Shown here piece by piece: positions 47,417 to 56,131 of a stretch of 64,000 nt of DNA (its first letter is position 1; every line of letters begins with the position of its first letter). The notes beneath the pieces were generated by a model that ran no database searches, was not told the origin of the DNA, and saw only the letters and a program-made list of their open reading frames with translations. This DNA is from Parabacteroides sp. (GTDB taxonomy: Bacteria > Bacteroidota > Bacteroidia > Bacteroidales > Tannerellaceae): NCBI GenBank assembly GCA_019417325.1, contig DXVO01000032.1, positions 124,001-188,000 of the forward strand, read 5' to 3'. A program made the position numbers and the translations under genes.

Positions 47417-48415
47417 TTAAAGACTAACTTCATTTACTAAAGTATGGTGCTCAAAGAAGTCTTTTATATTCTGCAAAGTCGTCTCTGCAATATTCTGCAT
47501 GGCTTCTTTGGTAAAAAATGCCTGGTGTGACGTTACAATCACGTTATTGAACGAAAGCAGACGGGCCAATACATCATCGTCTATAATTTTGTCGGACTTA
47601 TCTTCATAGAAATATTCGCCCTCCTCCTCGTACACGTCCAGCCCTGCGGCGGCTATCTTTTTCTCCTTCAACCCATCTATCAGGTCGTTGGTATGAATCA
47701 ACTGTCCACGGCCGGTGTTTATAATCATCACACCCTCTTTCATCTTCGCGATGGAGGCTTTATTTATCATATAACGTGTCTCTTCCGTCAGCGGGCAATG
47801 CAGGGATATAATATCCGATTGCCTATACAGCTCGTCCAATGAAACATAGCTGAATCCCTCTTCTCTGGCATATTTCTCATCCGGGAACAGGTCGTAGGCC
47901 AACACATGCATGCCAAACCCTTTTAATATATGGATTAAGATACGGGCTATCTTACCGGTGCCGACAATACCGACAGTCTTTCCATGCATGTCGAATCCCA
48001 TCAATCCGTTCAGGGAGAAATTACCGTCGCGGGTACGCCAGTAAGCCCTGTTGATTTTACGGTTCAGGGAAAGCATCAATGCGACTGAAAATTCGGCCGT
48101 TGCATACGGAGAATAGGCAGGGACACGTACTACCGGGAGCCTGCCCTTTGCAGCTTCCAAGTCTACATTATTGAACCCGGCACAACGGAGTGCCAAAAGT
48201 TTCACCCCATTGCCTACCATGGCATCTATAACCTTGGCATCGGCCGTATCGTTTACAAAGATGCAGACAGCATCCACATCCTGTGAAAGGATTACATTAT
48301 TGGGATTCAAAAGCCCTTTATAATAACGGATATCGAAATTAAACTTTTCATTTACCTTATCAAAAGAAGCGATGTCGTAAGGCTTAGCGCCGAAGAATGA
48401 TATTTTGTATGCCAT
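47417..48415 (-). CDS. ldhA: D-lactate dehydrogenase (2-hydroxyacid dehydrogenase family)
   Basis: About 332 aa. NAD-binding Rossmann motif GIVGTGKIARILIHIL, catalytic Arg in LALRCAGFNNVD, Glu in GLDVYEEEG, and His in TSHQAFFT. Reduces pyruvate to D-lactate in fermentation. Start at 48415 (MAYKISFFGAKPYD) chosen over an upstream in-frame Met because it fits family length. Divergent from the glycosyltransferase gene. Confidence 0.9.
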   Translation of the reverse strand: MAYKISFFGAKPYDIASFDKVNEKFNFDIRYYKGLLNPNNVILSQDVDAVCIFVNDTADAKVIDAMVGNGVKLLALRCAGFNNVDLEAAKGRLPVVRVPAYSPYATAEFSVALMLSLNRKINRAYWRTRDGNFSLNGLMGFDMHGKTVGIVGTGKIARILIHILKGFGMHVLAYDLFPDEKYAREEGFSYVSLDELYRQSDIISLHCPLTEETRYMINKASIAKMKEGVMIINTGRGQLIHTNDLIDGLKEKKIAAAGLDVYEEEGEYFYEDKSDKIIDDDVLARLLSFNNVIVTSHQAFFTKEAMQNIAETTLQNIKDFFEHHTLVNEVSL

Positions 48416-48492
48416 ATGTTTCGTTTTTATATCTAACAAATTGACGGCGCTAAATGTTGAAAGAAAAGAGTTAACCGTCGAAAGAAAAGGTG

Positions 48493-48500
48493 TACTTTTG
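48493..48500 (+). promoter_or_regulatory. Promoter (-7 box) of the GT51 gene
   Basis: TACTTTTG 24 nt before the start codon, in the 109-bp divergent gap with ldhA. No clear -33 TTTG. Confidence 0.5.
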
Positions 48501-48524
48501 ACGCAGTTTTAAACAAGAAAGAAT

Positions 48525-50456
48525 ATGTATTTTAGGTATAAAATGGCGATAAGGGCAGGTGGTATATCCATTATTGTCCTGATTTTTCTGATATTGTGCG
48601 GGTGCAATTTTATTGTCCGGAAATATACAGACCGCAAACTGGCTGCAATAGAAGAACGCCATCAGCTTGCTATTAAGTATAAAGATGTCTATATGCAAGG
48701 GCTGAGTGGCATCAGGATAGACGGGCTGAGTATTGTGCCTTCCAATGCCGATACGTTACTGAATGCAGAAAGTATTGAAGTCAGTCTGGCCCTGCCCGAG
48801 CTTCTCCTGTTAAAAGTGAAAGTACAGGAAATCGGGGTGAATCATTTATCCGTCTGTTTTATCAAACAGGAAAAAAATTCAAACTTTGATTTTTTATACA
48901 GAAACATGCCTTCGGATAAACAGCATGTAAATGCGGTAGAAGCAGAACGTAATTATGCCGGCAATGCCCACAAGGTTTTAGACCGGGTCTTTCATCTGCT
49001 TCCTGCTAATGCTTCATTAACTGATTTAAGAATATCCTACAGGAATAAAGATGATAATTTGCAAATAGAAATTCCCTCTCTCATTATAAAAGACCATGCT
49101 TTTGAAACAAATATCCGAAGCACGGAAAACGGTATTTCCGGTGAGTGGAAATGCAAAGGGGAACTTCAAAGCAAACAGAAACAGTTGAAAATCTGCCTGT
49201 CCACTCCCCGGGAGACCAAGATAACGCTCCCTTTCCTGAAATACCGTTGGGGGGCCTGTGTCCAATTCGATACGCTTTCCTTTGAAATGTCTACCCTCAA
49301 AGAGGAAAAGGATCTACATGCTTTACAGGGACGTACATATATCAGTGGACTGACCATCCACCAGGAACGTATTTCACCGGATACGGTATCTCTGAATCAA
49401 GGGCTACTGGACTGGAAACTAAATATAGGAAAGAACTTCTTCGAACTGGACAGTACGACTGAACTGCAATTCAATGAACTCAAACTTAACCCCTACCTGA
49501 AAATTACCCGGGACAAAGACTGGCGGATTACCGCTTCCGTAGATAAAAAAGATTTTCCGGCAAACGAGTTATTCTACTCTCTTCCCCACGGGCTTTTTTA
49601 CAACCTGGAAGGATTGAAAGCCGAGGGAACCTTATCCTGGCATTTCCTGCTGGATATGGATCTATCGCAAATAGACAGCCTGCAATTTGAATCGACGCTG
49701 AATGGACGGAATTTCCATATAACAAATTACGGAAATACCGATTTGAGGAAAATGAACGAACCGTTTATATATACGGTATATGAAAATGGTGAACCGGTAC
49801 GCACTTTTGAAATAGGTACGGCAAATCCGTCATTCCGGCCGTTCAATGCGGTTTCCCATTATCTTCCATTGGCTATCATGCAAAGTGAAGATGCCGGATT
49901 TTTCCAGCATGCCGGTTTTATACCGAGTGCTATCCGCGAATCGTTGATACAAGATATAAAAGAACGCCGTTTTGCCCGTGGAGGAAGTACACTCAGCATG
50001 CAGCTTGTGAAAAATGTATTCCTGAGCCGTAAAAAAACAATCGCCCGCAAACTGGAAGAGATATTGATCGTCTGGTTGATTGAAACAAATCATCTGACCC
50101 CCAAAGAACGTATGTTTGAAGTTTATTTGAATATTGTAGAATGGGGTCCTCTTATTTATGGGGTAGCTGAGGCTTCGCACTTCTATTTCAAGAAAGAACC
50201 GGCAGACCTGACCTTGAGCGAATGCATATTTCTGGCCAGCATCATACCTAAGCCCAAACACGTACGGTATTGCTTCGACGGATTGGAATTAAAACCTTAT
50301 TATGAGGAATATTTTAACGTAATTCTCAACCGGATGACAGACCGGGGACGAATTACAGCGGAAGAGGCCCAAAATGCCGGACCCGGTTCCGTCAAGATTA
50401 CAGGACCTGCCGTTAATATGTTAAAAGCATCGGGTATTCAGGAAGAGGATATGTAG
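48525..50456 (+). CDS. GT51 peptidoglycan glycosyltransferase-domain membrane protein
   Basis: 643 aa. An N-terminal membrane helix (ISIIVLIFLILCGCNFIV) anchors the protein; about 400 residues of beta-rich, AsmA-like periplasmic sequence follow. The GT51 domain is C-terminal: catalytic Glu in QSEDAGFFQHAGF (~454), RGGSTLSMQLVKNVFLSRKKT, and EILIVWLIE..EVYLNIVEWGPLIYG. No transpeptidase domain. Common in Bacteroidetes; probably polymerises lipid II, but the long N-terminal part is unexplained. Confidence 0.85.
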   Translation: MYFRYKMAIRAGGISIIVLIFLILCGCNFIVRKYTDRKLAAIEERHQLAIKYKDVYMQGLSGIRIDGLSIVPSNADTLLNAESIEVSLALPELLLLKVKVQEIGVNHLSVCFIKQEKNSNFDFLYRNMPSDKQHVNAVEAERNYAGNAHKVLDRVFHLLPANASLTDLRISYRNKDDNLQIEIPSLIIKDHAFETNIRSTENGISGEWKCKGELQSKQKQLKICLSTPRETKITLPFLKYRWGACVQFDTLSFEMSTLKEEKDLHALQGRTYISGLTIHQERISPDTVSLNQGLLDWKLNIGKNFFELDSTTELQFNELKLNPYLKITRDKDWRITASVDKKDFPANELFYSLPHGLFYNLEGLKAEGTLSWHFLLDMDLSQIDSLQFESTLNGRNFHITNYGNTDLRKMNEPFIYTVYENGEPVRTFEIGTANPSFRPFNAVSHYLPLAIMQSEDAGFFQHAGFIPSAIRESLIQDIKERRFARGGSTLSMQLVKNVFLSRKKTIARKLEEILIVWLIETNHLTPKERMFEVYLNIVEWGPLIYGVAEASHFYFKKEPADLTLSECIFLASIIPKPKHVRYCFDGLELKPYYEEYFNVILNRMTDRGRITAEEAQNAGPGSVKITGPAVNMLKASGIQEEDM

Positions 50457-50467
50457 AATATATTACC

Positions 50468-50475
50468 TATATTTG
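50468..50475 (+). promoter_or_regulatory. Promoter (-7 box) of the acyl-CoA ligase gene
   Basis: TATATTTG, 46 nt before the ATG and just after the GT51 stop. Confidence 0.45.
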
Positions 50476-50521
50476 CAACATTAACCCTGTATTTTGGTTC
50501 TTTATAAAAACATATAATATT

Positions 50522-52186
50522 ATGAATGATCGTTTCTTAGGCCTTATAGAAAGAAGCATGAAGGAACATTGGGACCTTCCTGCTTTCTCCGATTATAACG
50601 GACATACTTACCACTTTAAGGATGTTGCCCGCCGGATAGAAAAGTTCCATATTATATTGGAACATGCCGGTATTAAACCGGGCGACAAGGTTGCCCTTGT
50701 TGGGCGCAATTCATCCAACTGGGCAATTTGTTTCTTCGGAATACTTGCCTATGGTGCAGTAGCTGTACCGATCCTGCACGACTTTAAACCGGATAATATA
50801 CATCACATTGTCAACCATTCAGGTTCGAAAGCCGTATTGGCTGCTGCCAGCAACTGGGAAAATATGAATGAGAAGATGATGCCTGATGTGAAACTCTTTA
50901 TGCTGCTGGATAATTTCTCTATCATTAAAAGCAAAAACAAAGATGTCCGGATTGTCCGGGAACGGATTAACGAATACTTCGGTAAGAAGTTTCCCCGCTC
51001 CTTCTCGCCCGATGATGTAAAATACCATAAGGAGAAACCGGAAGAATTAGCGGTTCTGAACTATACCTCCGGTACGACCAGTTTCTCTAAAGGGGTAATG
51101 ATTCCTTACCGCAGTTTATGGAGTAACACGCAGTTTGCTTACGACCGCCTGCCGTTTATTCATCCGGGCGATAATATTGTCTGTATGCTTCCGATGGCGC
51201 ATATGTACGGTCTGGCATTCGAGATTTTGAACTCGGTAAACAAGGGATGCCATGTGCATTTCCTGACCCGTACGCCCAGCCCGAAAATTATAGCGGAGGC
51301 TTTCGCTACTATCAGGCCGGCGCTGATTCTGGCCGTTCCTCTTATCATTGAGAAGATTATAAAGAATAAGGTTTTCCCCGAACTGGAAAAACCGCTTACC
51401 AAATTGCTGTTGAAGGTTCCTTATATTGACCAGAAAGTAAGGGATATGGTGGCAAAGAAGCTGGAAGCGTCTTTTGGTGGTAACTTCGGTGAAATCGTTA
51501 TCGGGGGTGCCGCTATCAATAAGGAAGTGGAAAGTTTCCTGAAATCCATAAACTTCCGTTACACGGTCGGATATGGAATGACTGAATGTGGCCCGTTGGT
51601 TGCTTATGAACAGTGGGATACCTTCAAACAGGGTTCTGTAGGCCGTATTGTAGACCGTATGGAAGTAAAGATTGATTCGAATGACCCGGAAAACGAAGTG
51701 GGAGAAATCCTTGTACGCGGAACGAATGTCATGCTGGGTTACTATAAAAATACGGAAGCAACCAAGGCGGTAATGATGCCTAATGGCTGGATGCGTACCG
51801 GCGACTTAGGCACATTGGATGCTGATGGCTTCCTTTATATCCGCGGACGTAGCAAGACGATGATATTAGGTGCCAGTGGTCAGAATATCTATCCGGAAGA
51901 GATAGAAGACCGTCTGAATAATATGTTGTATGTAGCCGAATCTCTGATTATTTCGCAAAGTGGTAAATTAGTCGCTTTAATCTATCCGGACTGGGAGCAA
52001 GTGGATAAAGCTGGTATCCAACATTCCGAAATAGAGAAATTGATGCAACAGAATATCGACCAACTAAATACTGAAATGCCTTCATACAGTAAAGTTTCCT
52101 GCTTCAAACTGTATCAGGAAGAGTTTGAAAAAACTCCGAAAAGAAGTATTAAACGTTATTTGTATCAACCGGCTGAAGATAATTAA
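50522..52186 (+). CDS. AMP-forming long-chain acyl-CoA ligase
   Basis: 554 aa ANL-superfamily enzyme. P-loop NYTSGTTSFSKGVMIPY (about 180-195), adenylation motif YGMTECGPLVAYE, hinge GRSKTMILGASGQNIYPEEIED, and the C-terminal catalytic Lys in EEFEKTPKRSIKRYLY. Activates fatty acids with CoA. Last ordinary chromosomal gene before the accessory island. Confidence 0.88.
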   Translation: MNDRFLGLIERSMKEHWDLPAFSDYNGHTYHFKDVARRIEKFHIILEHAGIKPGDKVALVGRNSSNWAICFFGILAYGAVAVPILHDFKPDNIHHIVNHSGSKAVLAAASNWENMNEKMMPDVKLFMLLDNFSIIKSKNKDVRIVRERINEYFGKKFPRSFSPDDVKYHKEKPEELAVLNYTSGTTSFSKGVMIPYRSLWSNTQFAYDRLPFIHPGDNIVCMLPMAHMYGLAFEILNSVNKGCHVHFLTRTPSPKIIAEAFATIRPALILAVPLIIEKIIKNKVFPELEKPLTKLLLKVPYIDQKVRDMVAKKLEASFGGNFGEIVIGGAAINKEVESFLKSINFRYTVGYGMTECGPLVAYEQWDTFKQGSVGRIVDRMEVKIDSNDPENEVGEILVRGTNVMLGYYKNTEATKAVMMPNGWMRTGDLGTLDADGFLYIRGRSKTMILGASGQNIYPEEIEDRLNNMLYVAESLIISQSGKLVALIYPDWEQVDKAGIQHSEIEKLMQQNIDQLNTEMPSYSKVSCFKLYQEEFEKTPKRSIKRYLYQPAEDN

Positions 52187-52249
52187 TATCACGCACTTAA
52201 GGCTTATTCGTTCTTTGATATCCTGATCATCAAAGGCCTCTATATAGAT

Positions 52250-52296
52250 GTCGACCTCCGATACTTTTCATAGTATTGAAGGTCGACAAGTTTTTT
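52250..52296 (+). terminator. Rho-independent terminator after the acyl-CoA ligase gene
   Basis: GTCGACCT...AGGTCGAC with inner ATACT/AGTAT pairing gives a 16-bp stem with two mismatches, followed by TTTTTT at 52291. Confidence 0.8.
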
Positions 52297-52368
52297 CTTC
52301 ATAGATGAAACTGGATATAAGACTTAACTTGCTTATTTTCAATAAGGGCTTATTTCCTTTTAAGAGGG

Positions 52369-52666
52369 GCTTAATTGAACCGTTAGTGGTATTGAAACGG
52401 AGCTAATTGTATTAACGGACGTTCCGACCTCTCCGGCTTAATTGAACCGTTAGTGGTATTGAAACAGGATGGCCTTGATCTCATCGAACCGCTCGCGGAA
52501 TTGGCTTAATTGAACCGTTTGTGGTATTTAAACCCCATATTAGAGCCATCACGTTTGGTTGTATTGATCGTTTTAATTGAACCGTTTATGGCATTGAAAA
52601 TTTCCCCAGCCGAACAGTCCAGTCTTGTTATGTCCATTTTAATTGTACCATTATGGTATTTGCATT
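52369..52666 (+). CRISPR. Orphan CRISPR array: five 30-nt repeats, four spacers, no cas genes
   Basis: Repeats at 52369-52398, 52436-52465, 52504-52533, 52571-52600 and about 52637-52666. The first two are identical: GCTTAATTGAACCG at the 5' end and GTGGTATTGAAAC at the 3' end. The third has two changes, the fourth and fifth decay progressively, marking the trailer on the right. Spacers are 37, 38, 37 and 36 nt and unrelated in sequence. The 3' end ATTGAAAC is the usual type I/III crRNA 5' handle, so transcription is plus and the leader would be 52297-52368. No cas gene is in the window. Confidence 0.85.
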
Positions 52667-53022
52667 TAAAATTTTACAATTATACTATCATACTATCATT
52701 TTTATCATAAGAAACTGTTTGACAACTCATTAATCAATGACAGTTCCCATTTTCATCAAACATAGCATCTATCATATCCATCATAGTCTTTAAGTGAAAA
52801 AATCAATCTATCACTCTTTTTCCTATTAAATATACTACTGAATATCAAAGATATAATATATTTATATTCCCGACACCCGGGTCTCATATATCTTCACACC
52901 TCCATCTCGAGAACGTTAAGATGGGGGTGTAAAACCGATCAAGATTGGCATCTCAACAACAAGATATAGATACTTTCGTAAAAAAGGTACTATAGTTTTG
53001 GTAAATAAGTAAATCATTGTAT
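52667..53022. other. Gene-free AT-rich stretch between CRISPR trailer and array leader
   Basis: No convincing gene. It holds one hairpin (CACCTCCATCT at 52897 with AGATGGGGGTG at 52919, one mismatch, no T run). Confidence 0.5.
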
Positions 53023-53344
53023 CATTGGCTGTCAAGCAATGTAATTTCATAGGATAGAGAAAAAACTAACAGATTCCTTTGTAGGTAACTAAACAAAACC
53101 GTATTTTTAGAGGCATATAGCATAAATTTCAATATTGTCATTAGATACAATATCATGCCTAATGTAATAAAAAATATAAGAACAACAAAAATGTACGTTT
53201 ATATAGCAGACTCTTACGATGTAAAATAAGAAGTCCACTGGACAATATTCTTGAGGGAAAAATTATACAAAGTACTTAGAGGAAATAACAGCGAAACATT
53301 AAATGACCGCTGTTAGCATAACGTTATCGACAAATTAATTTTAA
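53023..53344 (+). repeat. Left leader / inverted terminal repeat of the cassette array (attI-like)
   Basis: The reverse complement of 62889-63136 with scattered differences. Shared blocks include ATTGGC, AATGTAATTT, ATAGGATAGAG, CAGATTCCTTTGT, ACAAAACCGTA, CAGACTCTTAC, CTTGAGGGAAAA, and AACATTAAATGACCGCTGTT. It has one 96-bp insertion (53121-53216) absent from the right copy. It ends in a hairpin (TAACAGCG / CCGCTGTTA) and GTTATCG, immediately before the first cassette start. It likely holds the array promoter and the integration site. Confidence 0.8.
53121..53216. other. 96-bp insertion in the left leader
   Basis: Present only in the left copy; flanked by ATATAG on both sides, like a 6-bp target duplication. 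A 24-codon frame at 53154 crosses its edge and is probably chance. Confidence 0.55.
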
Positions 53345-53785
53345 ATGGAAACAAGATTGATAAACATAGAACATATTCCTGATAGGCAATTAATAAAATC
53401 AATTTTAGGAATAACAGTTTATAAGTACTACGAATTATTTTGTAGTACTGTAATAATATCCTTATCCCCTAAAATAGAAACATGGTCAGGGAAGAGTCGT
53501 AGAGGAATGTTCTATCATGGTTTTGGTTGGTTTTCTAAAGTTGATTTTAAGGATATTAATATGTGGATAAATGGTAATACTCTAAATTGTCAAGTCCATT
53601 TAAGTAAAAGAAAGTTTGATCGTATAATGCAAAGTCAAGATGTATTTTGTGACGAAATGAAAATGTCTATAAATGGAAGTATTTCAACTTATCTGACCTT
53701 TTGTATTAATGAGAAAACGATATCCGATGCTATCAAAGTAATATCATTAAATAAATATGTCGATAACAATCACCTAAACAGCTAA
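53345..53785 (+). CDS. Array cassette 1: unknown 146-aa protein, candidate immunity protein
   Basis: Not recognised. Soluble, basic, no signal peptide; repeated aromatic/Gly segment FYHGFGWFSKVDF near the centre. Starts at the end of the left leader, so it is promoter-proximal and would be the latest insertion if the array grows at the leader. The last residues (DNNHLNS) and stop are encoded by the first cassette repeat, which hints that the reading frame was trimmed by recombination. Confidence 0.65.
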   Translation: METRLINIEHIPDRQLIKSILGITVYKYYELFCSTVIISLSPKIETWSGKSRRGMFYHGFGWFSKVDFKDINMWINGNTLNCQVHLSKRKFDRIMQSQDVFCDEMKMSINGSISTYLTFCINEKTISDAIKVISLNKYVDNNHLNS

Positions 53786-53809
53786 ACACTGTTAGTTGAA
53801 ACACATTAG
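53763..53809 (+). repeat. Cassette repeat L1
   Basis: Runs from TAACAATCACC to ACACATTAG and overlaps the end of cassette 1. Internal CTGTTAG recalls the leader hairpin. Confidence 0.65.
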
Positions 53810-53834
53810 TTGCAATTAAAAAAATGAAGAAAAA

Positions 53835-54530
53835 ATGAATGTAATACCGGAAAAAGAATATTCGTTCTCAAATGCGCTCTTTTGGGACGTAATATTACAT
53901 CATCATATACAAGCATTTGATAAGGTAAGAAATGAAAATTTTGATGAAGTGTGGGATGAAAAACTTGCACCTGCATCATTAGACAAAAAGGATTTTATGA
54001 AATATTGGAGTAAGCTATCTCAAATGGATTTAGAAACATCAGAAAATCAAGGTGAGATAGAAAATCCGAATATCCTAATACTTCCTATCGGAAATGATAT
54101 TACATTAACAATAGAATATCATCCATGTTGTACATACTATTTTTTGAATGATGTTCTGATTGGTGAGGTTAGTGGCAATTATCACTTAAAATATCTCACA
54201 TATCCAGAACTAATGCGGATTACAAAGTTAAAATATGGAGATATACTATTTCATCTACTTTTGCCTTTGTCTGCAATCAGAGAACAGGAAAAAGACATAG
54301 CACTTAATGAGATTGTCCAAAGATTGCAGCAAATTCCATTATTTCAAGAACATTTCGGGTATATTAGCAAATGTGTCTTGAATGGGTTGTTAATACCCAA
54401 TTCTGATATACAAGATATTCCCGAAATTGGAACTATATGTACGAGTAATCATTCTTATAGGAATGCTTTGAAATACGATGATGATAAACAGGAAATTAAA
54501 GAATTAAATATACTTTTGTCAAAATTGTAA
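53835..54530 (+). CDS. Array cassette 2: unknown 231-aa protein, candidate immunity protein
   Basis: Not assigned. An N-terminal helical part (residues 10-60, ALFWDVILHHHIQAFDKV and WSKLSQMD) is followed by a beta-rich middle (NILILPIGNDITLTIEYHPCCTYYFLNDVLIGEV) and a C-terminal helical part ending in acidic/leucine-rich residues. Soluble, no signal. The central beta segment resembles Imm19-type proteins only vaguely. Same strand and spacing as its neighbours; the following repeat starts 9 nt after its stop. Confidence 0.65.
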   Translation: MNVIPEKEYSFSNALFWDVILHHHIQAFDKVRNENFDEVWDEKLAPASLDKKDFMKYWSKLSQMDLETSENQGEIENPNILILPIGNDITLTIEYHPCCTYYFLNDVLIGEVSGNYHLKYLTYPELMRITKLKYGDILFHLLLPLSAIREQEKDIALNEIVQRLQQIPLFQEHFGYISKCVLNGLLIPNSDIQDIPEIGTICTSNHSYRNALKYDDDKQEIKELNILLSKL

Positions 54531-54538
54531 ATATACAA

Positions 54539-54587
54539 CTAACAAGCACCTGTGCCACCTAAACAGTGGCAAGCCGCATCCCATTAT
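54539..54587 (+). repeat. Cassette repeat L2
   Basis: CTAACAAGCACC to CCCATTAT, with a GCCAC/GTGGC hairpin in the middle. Confidence 0.8.
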
Positions 54588-54624
54588 CGACTCAAGAAAA
54601 AACAATATTAGAAGTAGGTAAAAC

Positions 54625-54987
54625 ATGGAAATCAAAGTAATAAAAAATAATGTTGGCACGGTTGAATTTTCATCTCCATTTGGATTTGCTTATGGGAAAT
54701 GGAAAAGTCAATCAATACCCATAATAGGAAATATGTATTTTGTTGAAATAGATATACATTCATTTGAGAGTATAGAAATGAGTTATGTGGATAGACCTTT
54801 TATGGATATTGTAAAGGATACAATAAGAATTAATATGCTTTTATCTATTAAAGAAGAGTCTTGGATGATATTTTGTTTAAATGATGATTTTATTCATATG
54901 ATTATAGACAACAAAGATGATTTAATTATTGGAAAATATTATTTAATAAGTTCCAAAAGTCTGGAAGTTTTTGATTGTAATTATTGA
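54625..54987 (+). CDS. Array cassette 3: unknown 120-aa protein
   Basis: Not recognised. Acidic, mostly beta-rich soluble protein (SSPFGFAYGKWKSQSIPIIGNMYFVEIDIHS). No signal or membrane segment. Candidate immunity protein by position only. Confidence 0.6.
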   Translation: MEIKVIKNNVGTVEFSSPFGFAYGKWKSQSIPIIGNMYFVEIDIHSFESIEMSYVDRPFMDIVKDTIRINMLLSIKEESWMIFCLNDDFIHMIIDNKDDLIIGKYYLISSKSLEVFDCNY

Positions 54988-55005
54988 TAATTCAAAAATG
55001 AGTCT

Positions 55006-55054
55006 ATAACAAATAGCACTACCGCTCAAAAAACGGAACACTGCCAAACATTAT
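55006..55054 (+). repeat. Cassette repeat L3
   Basis: ATAACAAATAGC to AAACATTAT, with CCG/CGG inner pairing. Confidence 0.8.
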
Positions 55055-55079
55055 CAATCAGAAATTAACTGAAAATATC

Positions 55080-55637
55080 ATGAAATTAAGAAATGAAATA
55101 GAATATAATATTATCAAAGCTAAACAAATTTATCCACAAGTATTGGACTTGATTGATAAATACGACAATGCTTGCAATATTGAGGATAAGGAAATGTGCA
55201 CAGAAATTATTCAGCAGCTTTCAATACTGACAGGTAAACATATTACTGAAAATGATTTATTTGAACATTGGGAAGGTGATGGAACAGAAGAACTCGCTCT
55301 TCGATTTTGTTTATCAAAGCCATCAACACTTTCATCACCTTTATTAGAACAGGAATTATTTGAAATTATTCAAAGAATATGTGAACCTAAATATGAACCT
55401 TATCCTGAACTCTATGAAGATATGCCATATCCTAAAGAATGGATCAAAGAATGGTTTTGGATTCCTTTAAACTGTGTGTACTATTTTCCTTTATTAGAGA
55501 AAAATTTGAATTTACCTAAAAATTTTAATATAAGAAGTGATGCTTTTGGTGATAACGATGCTGCACCAATAGAAATACTTGAAATAATTTTAAAAGCAAT
55601 GAAGTTAAAGACTGATAACAAACAGCAAACCGCCTAA
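55080..55637 (+). CDS. Array cassette 4: unknown 185-aa acidic protein
   Basis: Not recognised. Helical N-terminus, an acidic Glu/Trp-rich middle (LFEHWEGDGTEELALRFCL, YPKEWIKEWFWIPL) and a helical C-terminus. The final residues (DNKQQTA) and stop come from the following repeat. Soluble; strongly acidic proteins of this size are typical toxin-immunity partners. Confidence 0.65.
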   Translation: MKLRNEIEYNIIKAKQIYPQVLDLIDKYDNACNIEDKEMCTEIIQQLSILTGKHITENDLFEHWEGDGTEELALRFCLSKPSTLSSPLLEQELFEIIQRICEPKYEPYPELYEDMPYPKEWIKEWFWIPLNCVYYFPLLEKNLNLPKNFNIRSDAFGDNDAAPIEILEIILKAMKLKTDNKQQTA

Positions 55638-55660
55638 AGCTACACGCTGTCAAACATTAT
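55615..55660 (+). repeat. Cassette repeat L4
   Basis: ATAACAAACAGCAAACC to AAACATTAT. Closely similar to L9 (CCTCCTAAAGCTGCAC type). Confidence 0.8.
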
Positions 55661-55677
55661 TCGTATCAAATTTGAAA

Positions 55678-56055
55678 ATGGAAAGAAAAATAGGAAATAA
55701 TGATTTCATCGGTTATTAAAAAAAAGACTTGAATAACGCAGGAGATGGATTGATTCGTCAGATTAAAACTAATTTGGGTAATTGTGAGATTGTTGTAGAG
55801 CTTTCTGTTTTAAGTTCCGAAGGATGGATTAATCTCGAAATCATTGCAGAGAAAATATCCGAATTTAGAATAAGGCAAAAGCAAAATGAAGATTTGCAAG
55901 TAATCTTCAACTTAGACATTCAGAAAATTGGCAATCATTATTGGTTCGATTTTGATAGTTCAGGCCCCAATAAAGGTGTAGAAGAGTTTCGTACATCGAA
56001 CTTCTATTTTGCATGTGAAATATTTAATGTCTTATTTTTACCTTACAAGGAATAA
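55678..56055 (+). pseudogene. Array cassette 5: frame interrupted by an early TAA
   Basis: An ATG at 55678, well placed 18 nt after the repeat, opens MERKIGNNDFIGY and then hits TAA at 55717-55719. The same frame continues without gap as KKDLNNAGDGLIRQIKTN to 56055 (108 codons from a TTG at 55729). The downstream part reads like a normal soluble beta-rich immunity-type protein. So this is either a full gene with one nonsense mutation or a gene that restarts at the TTG. Family not recognised. Confidence 0.6.
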
Positions 56056-56108
56056 CGAATAACACGTACCTCAATTGCCTTAAATGGCGATTAGCTACCA
56101 ACCATTAT
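56052..56108 (+). repeat. Cassette repeat L5
   Basis: AATAACGAATAACACG to ACCATTATG, with AATGG/CCATT pairing around GATTAGCTACC. Confidence 0.7.
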
Positions 56109-56131
56109 GTGCAACTAAAAAACAATTTAAA

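Noticed and set aside
52510..52710. 66-codon plus-strand frame over the CRISPR array
   Set aside because: It runs through repeats 3-5 and spacers; the translated repeats are low-complexity and there is no upstream start signal.
52897..52929. Hairpin CACCTCCATCT / AGATGGGGGTG as a terminator
   Set aside because: No T run follows on either strand and no gene ends nearby.
53154..53229. 24-codon frame in the left leader
   Set aside because: It spans the edge of the 96-bp insertion, and the right leader copy has no equivalent.
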